Source: Bufo bufo (Eukaryota > Chordata > Amphibia > Anura > Bufonidae). Taken from it: 64,000 nt of DNA. This document shows positions 54,215-64,000 of this stretch, one piece after another. The number at the start of each line of letters is the position of its first letter. The first letter of the stretch is position 1. The position numbers and the translations under genes were made by a program. The notes beneath the pieces were generated by a model, which saw only the letters and a list, made by a program, of their open reading frames with translations, ran no database searches and was not told where the DNA came from. The stretch covers positions 112,671,295 through 112,735,294 of the forward strand of contig NC_053397.1 of NCBI RefSeq assembly GCF_905171765.1. Direction: 5' to 3'.

Positions 54215-54931
54215 TATAGTAAGGTAACGGCCAAAGGGTGAAAAAGGCGCTCATAGGGTAAGTAAATCGAGGTACAAGAGCTTCCTTTAAAGAGCTGGTG
54301 GATACGATAGACTCACCTGTTATGGTTGCACCGAAGTTAAGTGCAACCGTATTGCAGGTGAGCTGTGAGGTATAAAAGGTGCAGGTCGGTGCTGCCAGAT
54401 GCGTCAAGAAGCCCCCTCGGACGAATGCCAAGGTGCCACTCGGGTATATATTGGAAAACGTGTCTTAGCTTATCACTGTGGAGTGATCAAGCTGGTAGAC
54501 GATCATAAGGCGCATTACCACGACCCGGTACAATTTTGTTCTTGTTACACTTTAAGTGTAACGGTTCACCGCTACAGTCCTATGTGCGGCACGTTTAGAA
54601 AGGGCGCGCAGGCAGAGAGTCTGCCTGCACGCCCTTTCTACACGTGCCGCACATAGGACTGTAGCGGTGAACCGCTACACTCACTCAAAGTGTAACAAGA
54701 ACAAAATTAAGGTACAGACATGCGCCTTTTTTTTTAGAAGAAACCAGGCAGTACACACCCAGCTGCACAAAAAACTAGGGTGACACAGACTTGATAAAGG
54801 GGCCGTCGAGACCCCGAAATGCGTTGTCTCAAAATAAACTTTATTGTATCCTGTACCGGGTTGTGGTAATGCGCCTTATGATCGTCTACCAGCTTAATTA
54901 CTCCACAGTGACAAGCTAAGACACGTTTTCT
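54215..54931 (+). mobile_element. Penelope-like short element with 14-bp duplication and inverted ends
   Basis: GCTATACAATGTAT flanks it on both sides (54201-54214, 54932-54945). Segments 54454-54532 and 54855-54931 are inverted copies (ggtagacgatcataaggcgc). Near the 3' end cgagaccccgaaatgcgttg followed by aaaataaactttatt resembles the 3' region of Penelope-like elements. No coding sequence. Class assignment is tentative. Confidence 0.5.
54536..54713. repeat. Long palindrome inside the Penelope-like element
   Basis: Arms of about 85 bases are near-perfect inverted copies (caattttgttcttgttacac against its complement) with a centre at agagagtctgcc (about 54619-54630). It is probably a palindromic MITE; ggtac lies on both sides. 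Confidence 0.85.
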
Positions 54932-55026
54932 GCTATACAATGTATGGCACTGTGCTTGGTGAGCAGAGAGAAGGCTGCATCGCTCACGGCACGCTTTCTT
55001 AAACCAGTGATTGGCGGGGTCCTCGG

Positions 55027-56893
55027 CAGGGGCGGATTAAGTGCATGATAGGCCCGGGGCTGTCTACCCAACTTGGCCCCCCCCCCCCCCCCCCCCTCCA
55101 TTTTAGTTTCGTTTTTTTTTTTTGTATGAAGAGTCTGCGGTGCTTCATGGGCGCCACAGTCTCTTCTTAGGCCATATGACACCTTCAGACTAAAAAAGAA
55201 TACCCCAAATTGGGTCCTAAACTGAAAAATTTGGTCGCCAAATTTAAAATACATATAATTGTAAAAAAAAGACATGGAGGAGAATACAGCACCACATACC
55301 TCTTACATCCAGTGACATCTCCTGTCATGTAGACCTTCTATTTCCTCTTCTCCTCCATTTGACCCAGACCACCATGGCAAATTCTTTCAGCCGCATCTCG
55401 TCTCTACAGTTTGTAACACAGACATGTTAGATTTCTCAATTTTTCCATCAACCTCCTCATCCTGGTGTCCCCACAGTGTCATCCTGCCACCCCCAATACT
55501 GTGCCCGTTGTGCTCCCCAATGCCCCAGGAACTATACTGCTGAAAAAATAGTGACCCTAATAGACATAATTGGGGTAATTTATCAAACTGGTGTAAAGTA
55601 GAACTGGATTTCCAAAAGAGCTGTCAGATATGAAATGTGAGATCTGATTGGCTGCTATGGGCAACTAAGCCAGTTCTGCGTTACACCAGTTTGATAAATT
55701 ACCCCAAATGTTCCTATAGTGTCCACAGCAGCTATAATGTCCCCTAGAGTGCCCCCAGTAATAATAACACCCTCTATTGTGCTCCAGGTAATAATCCCTG
55801 TATAGTGTCCCCAGAAATAATAGAATTGCCCCTACAGTGCCTCCCCAATAGCAACACCCCCATATAGTAATTTCCACCACACTGCCCCCACATAGTAATC
55901 CCCCCATAGTAATTTGCCCCCACACAGTAATTTCCCCCACACTGCAATTTCCACCACACTGCCCCCACATAGCAATTTCCCCACACTGTCCCCACATACC
56001 GTAGTAATTTCCCCACACATAAATTACCCCACACTGCCCCATATAGTAATTTCCACCACACTGCCCCCACACAATAGTTTCCCCCACACTGCCCCCACAT
56101 AGTAATTTGCCCCCACACTGCCCCCTATAGTAATTTGTCCCCACATAGCAATTTCCCCACACTGTCCTCACATAGAAATAACCCCACACTGTCCCCACAT
56201 AGCAATTACCCCCACACAATAGTTTCCCCCACACTGCCCCATATAGAAATTTGCCTCCACATAGTAGTCCCTCCCATAGCAATTTGCCCCCACATAGCAA
56301 TTTGCCCCCACATAGCAATTTGCCCCCACATAGCAATTTGCCCCTACATAGCAATTTGCCCCCACATAGCAATTTGCCCCCACATAGCAATTTTCCCCCA
56401 CACTGCCCCATCTAGTAATTTGCCCCCACATAGTAGTCCCTCTCATAATAATTTGCCCCCACATAGTGTAGTCCCTCTCAGAATAATTTGCCCCCACCAC
56501 TGCCCCCATTTGCCCCCCCAAAAGTAGGCACATGAAATAAAAAAAATAAAAAATGAACAAAAAATTAAAAGATAAATACTCACCTATGTCCAGGGCCAGG
56601 CGCTTGCTCGCAGAGGAAGGCGGGATGAGTCAGGCGCGTCACAGTGCTGCTTCCCGGCACAGGCGCGCGATGACATCATCACACACGCCTGCGCCGGGAT
56701 TTCACTACCGCATAGGCCTCAGGCCTACAAGGCCTGAAGCCTATGGCGGACGGCGGTGATCGGCGAGGGGACAGGGAGCTATGCGCTCCCGTGCCCCGCC
56801 ATAGTATGTGGGCATTCTGGTCAGCGTTGGGCCCCCCAGCGGTGCTGGGCCCGGGGCTGCCGACCCGAACGTCCCTATTGTAATCCACCACTG
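55027..56893. mobile_element. hAT-type nonautonomous element with internal minisatellite
   Basis: Termini CAGGGGCGGATTAAG and TTGTAATCCACCACTG are inverted. The flanks gtcctcgg (55019-55026) and gtccttcgg (56894-56902) are a near-perfect 8-base duplication. A C-run (55078-55097) and T-run follow the left end. No transposase. Confidence 0.75.
55740..56520. repeat. ~20-bp minisatellite (gcccccacatagcaattt)
   Basis: Dozens of units of 18-22 bases with variation; the purest block is 56280-56400. Long apparent ORFs on both strands are products of the repeat. Confidence 0.9.
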
Positions 56894-56943
56894 GTCCTTC
56901 GGTGTCGGACCCCCACCGATCAGTATTAATTTGGGAAACCCTT

Positions 56944-57300
56944 TTAAGCATGAGGGTGGATCAATCATGCTTAGGAGTTTTGTTGCAGCAAATGGCATGG
57001 GGAACATTTCACAGGTAGAGGGAAGAATGGATTTAATGAAATTGCAGCAAATTATGGGAGCAAGCATAACGCGAACTGTAAAAAAGCTGAAGTTCAAAAA
57101 AAAGAAGATGGCTTCTACAAATGGATAATAATCCTAAACACGCATCAAAATCCGCAATAGACTACCTCAAAAGGCAGAAGCTGAAGGTTTTACCATGAGA
57201 CTCGCAGTCCCCTGATCTGAACATCACTGAAAAATGTGGATAAAACTCAAATGAGCAGTGCATGCAAGACAGCCCAGGAATCTCACAAAACTGGAAGACT
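56944..57300 (+). pseudogene. Tc1-C transposase, C-terminal third
   Basis: The frame encodes KHEGGSIMLRSFVAANGMGN, then ISQVEGRMDLMK. After stops and frame changes (57125-57290) it shows YLKRQKLKVLP-like and SPDLNIT-like stretches ending in the position of the catalytic Glu. The first part of the gene is missing. It would have been a DD34E transposase. Confidence 0.7.
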
Positions 57301-57388
57301 TTTGCAAGGAGGAATGAATGAAAATCCCTTTTTTTATTTTGAAAATGTAAAAGTTGAAAATGAAAAATAGTTTTTTCCTCTTAAAATA

Positions 57389-57690
57389 CAAAGGAAATGT
57401 CACCAGTTTTATGGTCTCTTAACTAAGGGCAACTTGGGTCACTTTCCTTAATTGACCTAGCCTTTTTGCCAAAATCTTCTACTTAGCTCCAGCACATAAC
57501 GAGTCCCAAATATTCATGAGCTTCTGGCTTTCCCTGCCCTCCTGCTGCTGATTCAGTTGGAAAAAAACTGTCAGAGGCAGGAATGGAGAGAATCGTGAGC
57601 TCATAAATATGGAGACTCATTGGCATTCACTGGAGCGGTTAGGATTTTAAAGTGAGGGTAGGATAAAAATGGTGACAGATTCTCTTTAAC
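57389..57690. mobile_element. MITE in the Tc1-C 3' region
   Basis: The ends AAAGGAAATGTCACCAG and GGTGACAGATTCTCTTTAA are inverted. They resemble the TTAA-type MITE at 29482. The flanking Tc1 sequence is continuous without it. Boundaries are approximate. Confidence 0.6.
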
Positions 57691-57787
57691 TTTGTCTTTT
57701 GGAGTTCATTTCATCTTCAATTTGCTTAACTGTTCACAGGAACAATAATTTTGACCAGGGGTGCTCAGACTTTTGCATGACACTGTA

Positions 57788-58400
57788 TCCTTCGCTCTGA
57801 GGTCATAATAGGCTTTCTGACAAGCTCAAGCTCCACAAACCCCTCCCAGTCTGAATGGACTTACTCTAGTGCTCCAAGGACCCTATGACCATACAGGTGT
57901 TGGAAAGGAGAGAACTCATTGGACGCCTATGAGCAAACAGAAGATGTAGCAAATAACACTCCCAATAATTATCCCCAGACTCTACAAAGATTTGTAACAT
58001 GCATTTCACTGAGGATTGTATGCTATTGTGCGTAAAGATTTAACCCCACACCTTTTCCAGAGGATTTGCATTAGCTTGGACATAAACGGAGTCCCTTGGT
58101 CAATGAGAGTCTCGCTAGGCCAGCCAACTAAGGAGAAAGTACTAAGCAGTGTATCTGCTATTTTCTCTGCTTGTATAGACGATAATGCCACTGCCTGTGG
58201 GGGTTGTGTGGCATAATCAACCACTGCCAAGATGTATTGTTTGCCAGTCTTACTGGATCCAGATATTGGTCCTATTACTGTATTTCTACTGCAACTCTTT
58301 GAAAAGGCTCATTGCTTATGGGCGTTGGGTGCACAGTGGCTAATTGCAAAAGTTGTTTGCGATAATTTACAGGGACTACTAACTGGTTACAGTTCATCTA
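57788..58400 (-). pseudogene. Gmr1-like integrase, core
   Basis: The minus strand encodes LLQLATVHPTPISNEPFQRV, ISGSSKTGKQYILAVVDYAT (first Asp), LIDQGTPFMSKLM (second Asp) and RTIAYNPQ, typical of gypsy integrase cores. The H2C2 zinc finger expected just upstream is deleted. Downstream, frames lead to YYDLRAKD at the Tc1-C junction. The enzyme would have inserted retrotransposon DNA. Stops are present, so it is inactive. Confidence 0.8.
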
Positions 58401-58419
58401 TGACTCTCTAGCATTGGTC

Positions 58420-58884
58420 AGTATGATCCAGTACTAATTCCTTGGCGGCCTCTGAGGGTCAGCATTTCAACATTTGTTCTAGAAGTACTAAATCACGCTA
58501 GTCATCATCAGTTTTAACTCTACAACCCTCTGACCACCTCATTAGTTGGGTGAACATCCTTGGTAAAGTCCAGTTAAACTTTCCCCTTGCTGACGTTGTA
58601 TGCTGCAGAATTTAATCAAGTCTCAGTGGTTACAGAATAGTAGTTTAAAAGTGTTTCCCTTAGGTAATCCTAGTTATGTAGATGTTCTCTGAATATTTGG
58701 TTATAAGAATGCATTGCAGAACCAGAAAGTGTTTCACCTAAAATGGCTGTCAATTGATCCTGTTCACCTCTCCCACTCTCTCAAAAGCTTTCAGGTAATG
58801 GTTAATATGACTGGATCCCTTAAATTGGGGAAACATGTCAGCATGAACTTTGGTTTGAAAGCAAGCATTAGAAGATAGAGTGTG
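58420..58884 (-). pseudogene. Gmr1-like gag (SCAN-like capsid region)
   Basis: The minus strand reads CFQTKVHADMFPQFKGS and NHYLKAFERVGEV, then after stops GKFNWTLPRMFTQLMRW and DLVLLEQMLKC, the pattern of a SCAN-like gag capsid domain. Its 5' end is cut by L1-B at 58885. It joins integrase directly, so protease and nucleocapsid are lost. Confidence 0.65.
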
Positions 58885-58978
58885 GGGGGAAGTGGGGGGC
58901 GTGGCCAGAAGCCGATGGTGCAGGACGCCTGAACTCTGAGCTCCATCCAGCCTAAAAATAGCATTATCCCTCACCGCT

Positions 58979-61485
58979 ATGGGGAAGAAGAGGATTACAA
59001 AACCACCAAAAAGCAGTGCAGACCCCCCAGAAACTTCAACATCCCTCACCATGTATGCTTTTGTGCGCAGAGAGCGCGAGGTTCCGGAACCCAAGATGGC
59101 GCCCTCCCGACATGCTACACAGCCTGAGAGCGGGCCGGCATCCGCCTCTCAGCCGGCACATAGCTTACCTCCGTTGTCACTCCCTGCGCTCTGCGGAGCA
59201 CAAGCTGTTTATCAATTGGGAGCCCCCTCCGGAGAAGAAGACTCCCTTTCATCCGGAGCAGAGGTGAGAGGGCATGGGGAGTTCTCCGGACAGGAGAAGA
59301 TGGGAGAGGAGCACAGATTCCTTCACCTTCCACCCGAGGTCATATGCAGGGTCAGCTTCTCAACCCACAAGTGTTTAACCAGCCGAGGGCTGCAGTGCTG
59401 CAGACACTGAACTTACCATTAACCCCTCCTGCTCCAGAACAGATATTGTGCTCTATTCAAGATAACAGACTCTCAAGCAGGGATGCACGGGCTGACACCC
59501 CCTCCTCCTCTGGGTTTTCGCTACCTTATACTGCTGACAGTTCTGATCTATCTCACCAGCAGCTCAACCCGCTACCTCAGAGGGCTCCTAGGTCTAGAGA
59601 GATCATAGACCAGACACCTGAGGAGATGCCTAGGCTCTTGCCGGCAGAGGGCTCAGACATTCCGCGAATCTTGCGGTCTAGATCCCCTTCTAGGCACCGA
59701 TCAGTCTCATCCTCAAGTTCTGCAGATCCAAATACCCCCAGATCACCCCCTCCTGATTGGTGGTTCCATATACAACAGCTTCCGACAAAGCAGGACTTTA
59801 AAGCCCTAATATCGAAACCTTTAAAGCCGAAGTGCAGGCTATCCGAAAAGACGTCCAGAATATCGGTCTCTGCCTCAATCAGCTAGAAGAAGACCACAAT
59901 ACTGCTAGGTCAGTGATCTGCCATGTTCAAGACCGCACTTCCTCACAGTCTCTCCTTCTACGGGACCTACAGCGACATGTAGAGGACCTGGATAACAGGG
60001 GTAGACGTCACAATATAAGGGTGAGAGGGATTCCTGAAACCAAAGAAAGCGAATATGTTCCTACAATACTGCATCATATCTTCAACACTATCCTGGACCG
60101 CCCATTAACCCATCCCATCAAGATGGACCAGGCACATAGGGCCCTTCGCCCTAAATCTTTGAATGGACTGCCACGAGACATAATATGCTACGTCAATGAC
60201 TATACTCTGAAAGAAGAAATAATGTCTAAAGCCCGCTCAATTTGCAGTTTGGACTTGAGAGGTTCCCCAGTGTCTGTGTTTTAAGACCTATCATGGATAA
60301 CGCTTCAGAAACGCAAAGCATTGAAGCCACTGCTTGAGGAGTGTGGCAAAACCAACCTCGCCACTGGGTTTTGGAGAGGACTGGCTGCTGGCCTCTTGCC
60401 CCTGGATTATGGGCCATATACTAACTTTTAAACCCCTGAACCGATTCAAGTGAATTTTGGATAGGTTTGTCCCCAAGTTATACTGTTTAAATTGATGTTA
60501 GTTATATGTATGGCCATTGTAAACTCACAAAGTTGTAACAATTTATAATAAGTGTAACTTGTCAGCTTGGGAGGAAAATGCTGGGTGTGTTTCTATTGTG
60601 CCATTGTCTCATTGTGTGTTTAAATGGTGATGTCTGTTCTGTTGTCCTCACATGTGTATTGGCGATCTCCCTTTGTCCTCAGAGATAATTGGATTGTTCC
60701 TCAGGTTGTCTCCGGGACAGAGAGGAGGAGACCATGATGCATTGTGGGGATATGTTGTATCGGTCCTATGTCACAAGTCTTCCTTCTGGTCCCCTAGGGG
60801 CGTGTACTTACATTGTATGTGTTGTAACATATTGATTGGCTGTATTTCAAACCCCTGTGGGCAGACCTGTATTTGCAACAACTGTAATAAAAACCAGGCC
60901 GGGTGTGCCAGCACCTCAGACCACTGCTTGACCCTCAACACGGAGCCTTGTCTCGTTATTGGGGGGATTCACTGTATGCTGTTAGAAGACCGATTGCCAG
61001 AAGTGTAAGCTGATCCCTGTTCGTCTGCTAGCAGCTATTCGTGAGGTTCCAGTTTGGAGTGCTACTTTGTATCCAGTTCGGGACATTGGTGTTCTGCAGT
61101 AGCTGGGCCTGTCTCTCAGAAAAGGGGCATATCGCCTGAATGGATTTTAACCCCTTGTCTGCTGAAACGGTCCGTTACAAGGAGCTTCGCCAAAATGCCA
61201 TTCCATATCGATGGGGTTTTCCCTTCAGCCTTACAGCTAGGAAGAATGGAACTACAGCAGTCCTCCGTTCCCCAGAAGATCTGCACAAATTTTGAACGCA
61301 TCTAGATGTCTATTCTTCATCCTTGCCCGACTGGGAGACCCCAACAGACCTTCCTCCTCTCCAGCCGACCTGGTCTGCAGTCGTCACACACAAGCGGCGT
61401 ATGAAGCCACCGACAGTACCTCATTGATGACTACAGCCAGAATTGTACTACCGGATGCTTCACCTCCATCGTTGGACTGTTGATA
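58979..61485 (+). pseudogene. L1-B ORF1 (RNA-binding protein), frameshifted and interrupted
   Basis: 58979-59410 opens MGKKRITKPPKSSADPP. 59344-59886 holds a Pro/Ser-rich segment. 59832-60284 holds the coiled coil (LEEDHNTARSVICHVQDR), then RRHNIRVRGIPE and AHRALRPKSLNGLPRDIICY of the RRM-like domain. A stop follows near 60284 and the match runs to KALKPLLE (60335). The C-terminal domain resumes after an insertion at about 61140: IPYRWGFPFSLTAR and SPEDLHKF. L1 ORF1 proteins bind LINE RNA in a trimer. At least three breaks make it a pseudogene. Confidence 0.75.
60336..61140 (+). mobile_element. LTR-like insertion in L1-B ORF1
   Basis: About 800 noncoding bases separate two contiguous ORF1 segments. 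The insert begins near tgtggcaaaacc, has aataaaaaccaggc at about 60885 and then gccttgtctcgttattgggg. A polyadenylation signal followed by a GC-rich U5-like stretch suggests a solo LTR, but no clear target duplication or TG..CA ends could be fixed. Confidence 0.4.
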
Positions 61486-62021
61486 GAGTATCAGTATTTT
61501 CTTTTCCTTATGGCTACTTCGCTAGCCCCACCCTATTGCCTTATTGAAAAGGGTTTACATTTCACTTTAATGTTGTGGAGTCTTGCTAGGCACGGCTCTA
61601 ACTCATAGTTTCCTTTATTAGTGCTTGACGGTACCTCCTATGGCTCCCGTCATGTTCCCGATGAGAGTCTTAGTTGTATTTGGCCTATTGTTATTCCTGG
61701 GCCTCAACTTGGGACTCCAAAAGAAACCGCATGTTATACTACTTAATTCCGATATTTTTCAGAATTTCTATTTGATAGTATTACCTAACTGTGGTTGTAT
61801 TATTGATGTCTTTATCTTTTGTTTTTTCCTTTCCCTTCCCATAATTTATTCTGTTCTCTGCTTTGTTCTCTCCCTCATTCTCCAGAGATACCCTTTAATC
61901 CTGACGGGACTAGCTGTGGTGATGCTGAGCACCCTGGAGGTGGACCCGATGAGACCCAGAAAATGTGGTAGACATTACATACCCCTCCTTAATTTGCGGC
62001 CCAGGGTTTTTATCTTCCAAA
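61486..62021 (+). other. L1-B inter-ORF region
   Basis: Between ORF1 and the ORF2 start. T-rich, no supported coding region. Confidence 0.5.
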
Positions 62022-64000
62022 ATGGTTAGGTTTTTATCTCTAAATGTTAATGGACTGAACTCGCCCTCCAAGCGGAGACTCGCTCTTCAAGAGATGCGTC
62101 GGCCTAAGGCGGAGATAATTTTTCTCCAGGAAACGCATTTATCGGGAGCTGGGTCACTGGCTTTCTCAAAGCACTGGTTCCCTACATCCTACATGGCGAA
62201 TGCTCCGACCAAAACTGTGGGAGTTTGCATATTAATAGCTAAGATGTGCCTTTTACAGGTTGAGAAGACAGAGGCTGATCCACAGGGTCGCTACCTTATC
62301 CTCCATGGTATCTTATATGGCAGGAAGGTGATTTTATGCAATGTATATGCGCCTAATTCAGGACAGATCTCCTTCCTTACCTCTGTCCACTCGGCCTTGA
62401 GGCCATAGCATAACACGGCCTTAATAATTGGAGGTGACTTTAACGTACACTTCTCGGATATAGCCGATAGATTAGCGTTCTATTCCTCCACTCCTTCTTA
62501 AGCTTCCTCCCGTTTAACTAGGCAATTCCGTAAACTCATACATGCCCATTCCCTATATGACTTTTGGAGAATTGATAACCCCACTGCGCGTCAATACTCC
62601 TTTTTCTCCCATCCACACCAAACTCATACGAGAATTGATTCTTTCTTTGGGAATATACTGACCCTTCGAGCGCTGACTTCAGCAACATTAGGTCCCATCT
62701 CCTGGTCAGACCATACCCCTTTGAGCTTAGATCTGAATTGTGAGGCTCCATCCCCGAAACGCACCCATTGGCGTTTAAATGAAACTCTATTGTCCAATGT
62801 AATCTCGAGGGAGGAACTGAAAACTCACTTAATCAATTATTTCCAGACTAATGCACCCGGCCTCAGTCTCCTCACTTGGAACTCTGTGGGAAGCCCATAA
62901 GGCAGTCTTTCGGGGATGCTGCATCTCAACGGCTTCTAAGATCAAAAAAGACAGAGATAGTCACTATAGAAAATGCCTAGCAGATCTGCACCAGGCAGAG
63001 CAAGACCTAGCCACCACTAGACCATCGAAATCCTTACTGAAGAGGATTCTGGATCTCAGAAGCCAACTCAAATAAATTGCACTTAATAAAACAGAGAAGT
63101 TACAGAGATATTCCAAACAGCGTTTCTTCGAATTCGTCAATAAACCCCACACGTTATTAGCGAAACAATTGCGTGACCGGGAAGCTACTAATACCCTCCT
63201 GGGTATAAAGGATGCATCGGGCACTCAATACTTTGACCCGGAAAAAATAGCAGCCATTTTCCAATCTTATTACACTAAGTTGTATTCCCTCCCTTCAGAA
63301 CTCCCTAGAGATCCTGATGTCAGGGCCCAGATGTTGGACGAATATTTGTCTGACTGTACCCTCTCCCCAGAGGCTTTAGCGGACCTGAACCAGCAGGTCA
63401 CACCGGAGGAACTGAAGCAGGTAATAAAGGATATACCGGGAAACAAAGCACCAGGACCTGATGGTCTCACGTATCAATATTATAAAACGTACATCGAGAT
63501 TTTACTTCCACATATGGTCACCCTATTCAACTCCTTTTTAGCAGGGGAACCTATTCCGCAAACTATGCTTCACTCTTCTATTAGAGTTATACCTAAACCA
63601 GGAAAAGATCCCTCAGAATGTGCCAGCTACTGCCCAATTAGTCTGCTAAACTCTGAACTTAAGATATTCACCAAACTACTGGTGAATCGATTGAGCTACT
63701 GGTTCCCCCAGCTGATTCACAAAGACCAGGTGGGATTTGTCCGGTTCCGCCAGGCAGGGGATAATACACGTCGGGTGGTAGACTTGATTGATGCGGTTAA
63801 TAAGGAGTCGACAGAGGCTCTTCTCCTCAGCCTTGACGCAGAAAAGGCCTTTAACTACCTTAGCTGGCCTTTTATGTTTCATACTCTGCAGAGGTTTGGG
63901 TTTACAGGCCCATTTCTGCAAGCACTTAGAGGACTCTACTCGGCTCCTATGGCACGTATCAATCTACCCCATGCCTGCTCCTCGTTGTTCCCTATTAAAA
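62022..64000 (+). pseudogene. L1-B ORF2 (endonuclease and reverse transcriptase), partial
   Basis: The ATG at 62022 precedes FLSLNVNGLNSPSKR. The endonuclease follows with IIFLQETHL, VILCNVYAPN, a TAG (62406), ALIIGGDFNVHF and ISWSDHTPLSL (about 62700), which holds the SDH motif. Linker frames at 62850-63380 are broken. RT begins IPGNKAPGPDGLTYQYYK (63435), then VIPKPGKDPSECASY, DQVGFVRF and SLDAEKAFNYLSWPF (63830). The catalytic YADD box would lie beyond 64000. The protein would nick DNA and reverse-transcribe the LINE RNA. Confidence 0.85.

Larger units (their letters stand above)
53950..56943. mobile_element. TTAA-type MITE (AGGGG..TCTGAG family), copy 3, with two nested elements
   Basis: TTAA at 53946-53949 and 56944-56947 flank inverted ends AGGGGTATTCTGAG and GGGAAACCCTTT-type. 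Without it, the flanks tccaaccat and taagcatgagg join to give continuous Tc1-C sequence. MITE body: 53950-54214, 54946-55026 and 56903-56943. Confidence 0.8.
28957..57785 (+). mobile_element. Tc1-C: Tc1-type transposon split by nested insertions
   Basis: The left end CAGTGGCATGCAAAAGTTTT and the right end ACTTTTGCATGACACTG are inverted repeats flanked by TA (28955-28956, 57786-57787). Recognisable Tc1 DNA is 28957-30003 (with two MITEs) on the left, and 53938-53949 plus 56944-57785 on the right. An L1-like LINE, the hAT composite and a MITE lie between. The transposase middle is missing. The element lies in the gypsy integrase gene. Confidence 0.85.
25400..58884 (-). mobile_element. Gmr1-like Ty3/gypsy retrotransposon relic, split by nested insertions
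   Basis: Read on the minus strand from 58884 downward, the remaining order is gag (58.88-58.42 kb), integrase (58.40-57.79 kb, continued at 28.95-28.83 kb), reverse transcriptase (28.51-27.76 kb) and RNase H (25.83-25.53 kb). The protease, the integrase zinc finger and the start of RT are missing. Integrase before RT is the order of Gmr1-type gypsy elements rather than of most Ty3/gypsy elements. No integrase is seen after RNase H. The 3' limit near 25.0-25.5 kb is uncertain and no LTR was recognised. The 5' end is cut by the L1-B LINE. Confidence 0.7.
58885..64000 (+). mobile_element. L1-B: L1/Tx1-like LINE, running off the window
   Basis: Starts with a G-rich leader (gtggggggaagtggggggcg), then ORF1 (58979-61485, interrupted) and ORF2 (from 62022). 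The order and domains match L1 and Tx1 LINEs. It truncates the gypsy gag on its left. The RT domain is cut by the window end. Confidence 0.85.

Noticed and set aside
56280..56400. Regularly spaced short repeats resembling a CRISPR array
   Set aside because: There are no unique spacers; the units are contiguous minisatellite repeats in vertebrate DNA and no cas genes exist.
55665..56411. A 248-aa open frame on the minus strand rich in Gly-Gly-Lys-Leu-Leu repeats
   Set aside because: It is produced by the ~20-bp minisatellite; every frame of the repeat is open and no domain is present.
57788..58884. A second, separate gypsy element unrelated to the RT at 28 kb
   Set aside because: The integrase frame continues exactly across the Tc1-C insertion to 28954, so the two parts belong to one element at least up to the MITE at 28833.

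Overview
The window is repeat-dense vertebrate DNA, most likely from a frog or toad. The evidence is three DIRS-type tyrosine-recombinase retrotransposons, a frog-type piggyBac element, Penelope-like elements with GIY-YIG domains, CR1 and L1/Tx1-like LINEs, a chromodomain Ty3/gypsy element, and many TTAA-flanked and TTA/TAA-flanked MITEs. There are no operons, prokaryotic genes, CRISPR arrays or functional tRNA or rRNA genes. Almost every recognisable coding region belongs to a transposable element. The one candidate host feature is a short terminal exon at 15.76-15.90 kb with a long AT-rich 3' untranslated region.

Layout. 1-8630: 3' part of DIRS-1 carrying a 7.6-kb piggyBac element with an intact 650-aa transposase and a 3.3-kb array of palindromic repeats. 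8631-11263: Penelope-like element starting with an inverted piece of itself, truncated on the right by a CR1 fragment (11264-11917). 11.9-15.7 kb: MITEs and a broken mariner on the minus strand. 15.76-16.8 kb: candidate last host exon plus 3' UTR. 16797-22835: DIRS-2, whose recombinase gene is split by a small Tc1 element. 22.8-25.0 kb: an interspersed repeat and poorly identified DNA.

About 25.4-58.88 kb is one nested stack. The outermost layer is a minus-strand Ty3/gypsy relic with order gag - integrase - RT - RNase H, which is a Gmr1-like order. A Tc1 element (28957-57785) sits in its integrase; removing it with one TA restores the reading frame. Inside the Tc1 lie an L1-like LINE (30.0-33.06 kb) and a roughly 21-kb hAT composite (33.06-53.93 kb). 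The hAT carries DIRS-3 (33430-39294), a chromovirus with both LTRs (43128-48280), a CR1 LINE (50.64-53.02 kb), nested MITEs and two degenerate antisense 18S rRNA segments. A TTAA-flanked MITE (53950-56943) also lies in the Tc1 and holds a Penelope-like insert and a hAT-type element with a minisatellite. 58885-64000: a second L1-like LINE, running off the window, with an LTR-like insertion in ORF1.

The elements do not cooperate as a system. Most reverse transcriptases have a lesion at or near the catalytic motif. The piggyBac transposase is the only long ORF that looks undamaged. Boundaries given to the base were read from terminal repeats and target duplications; those marked approximate were judged from where similarity fades.
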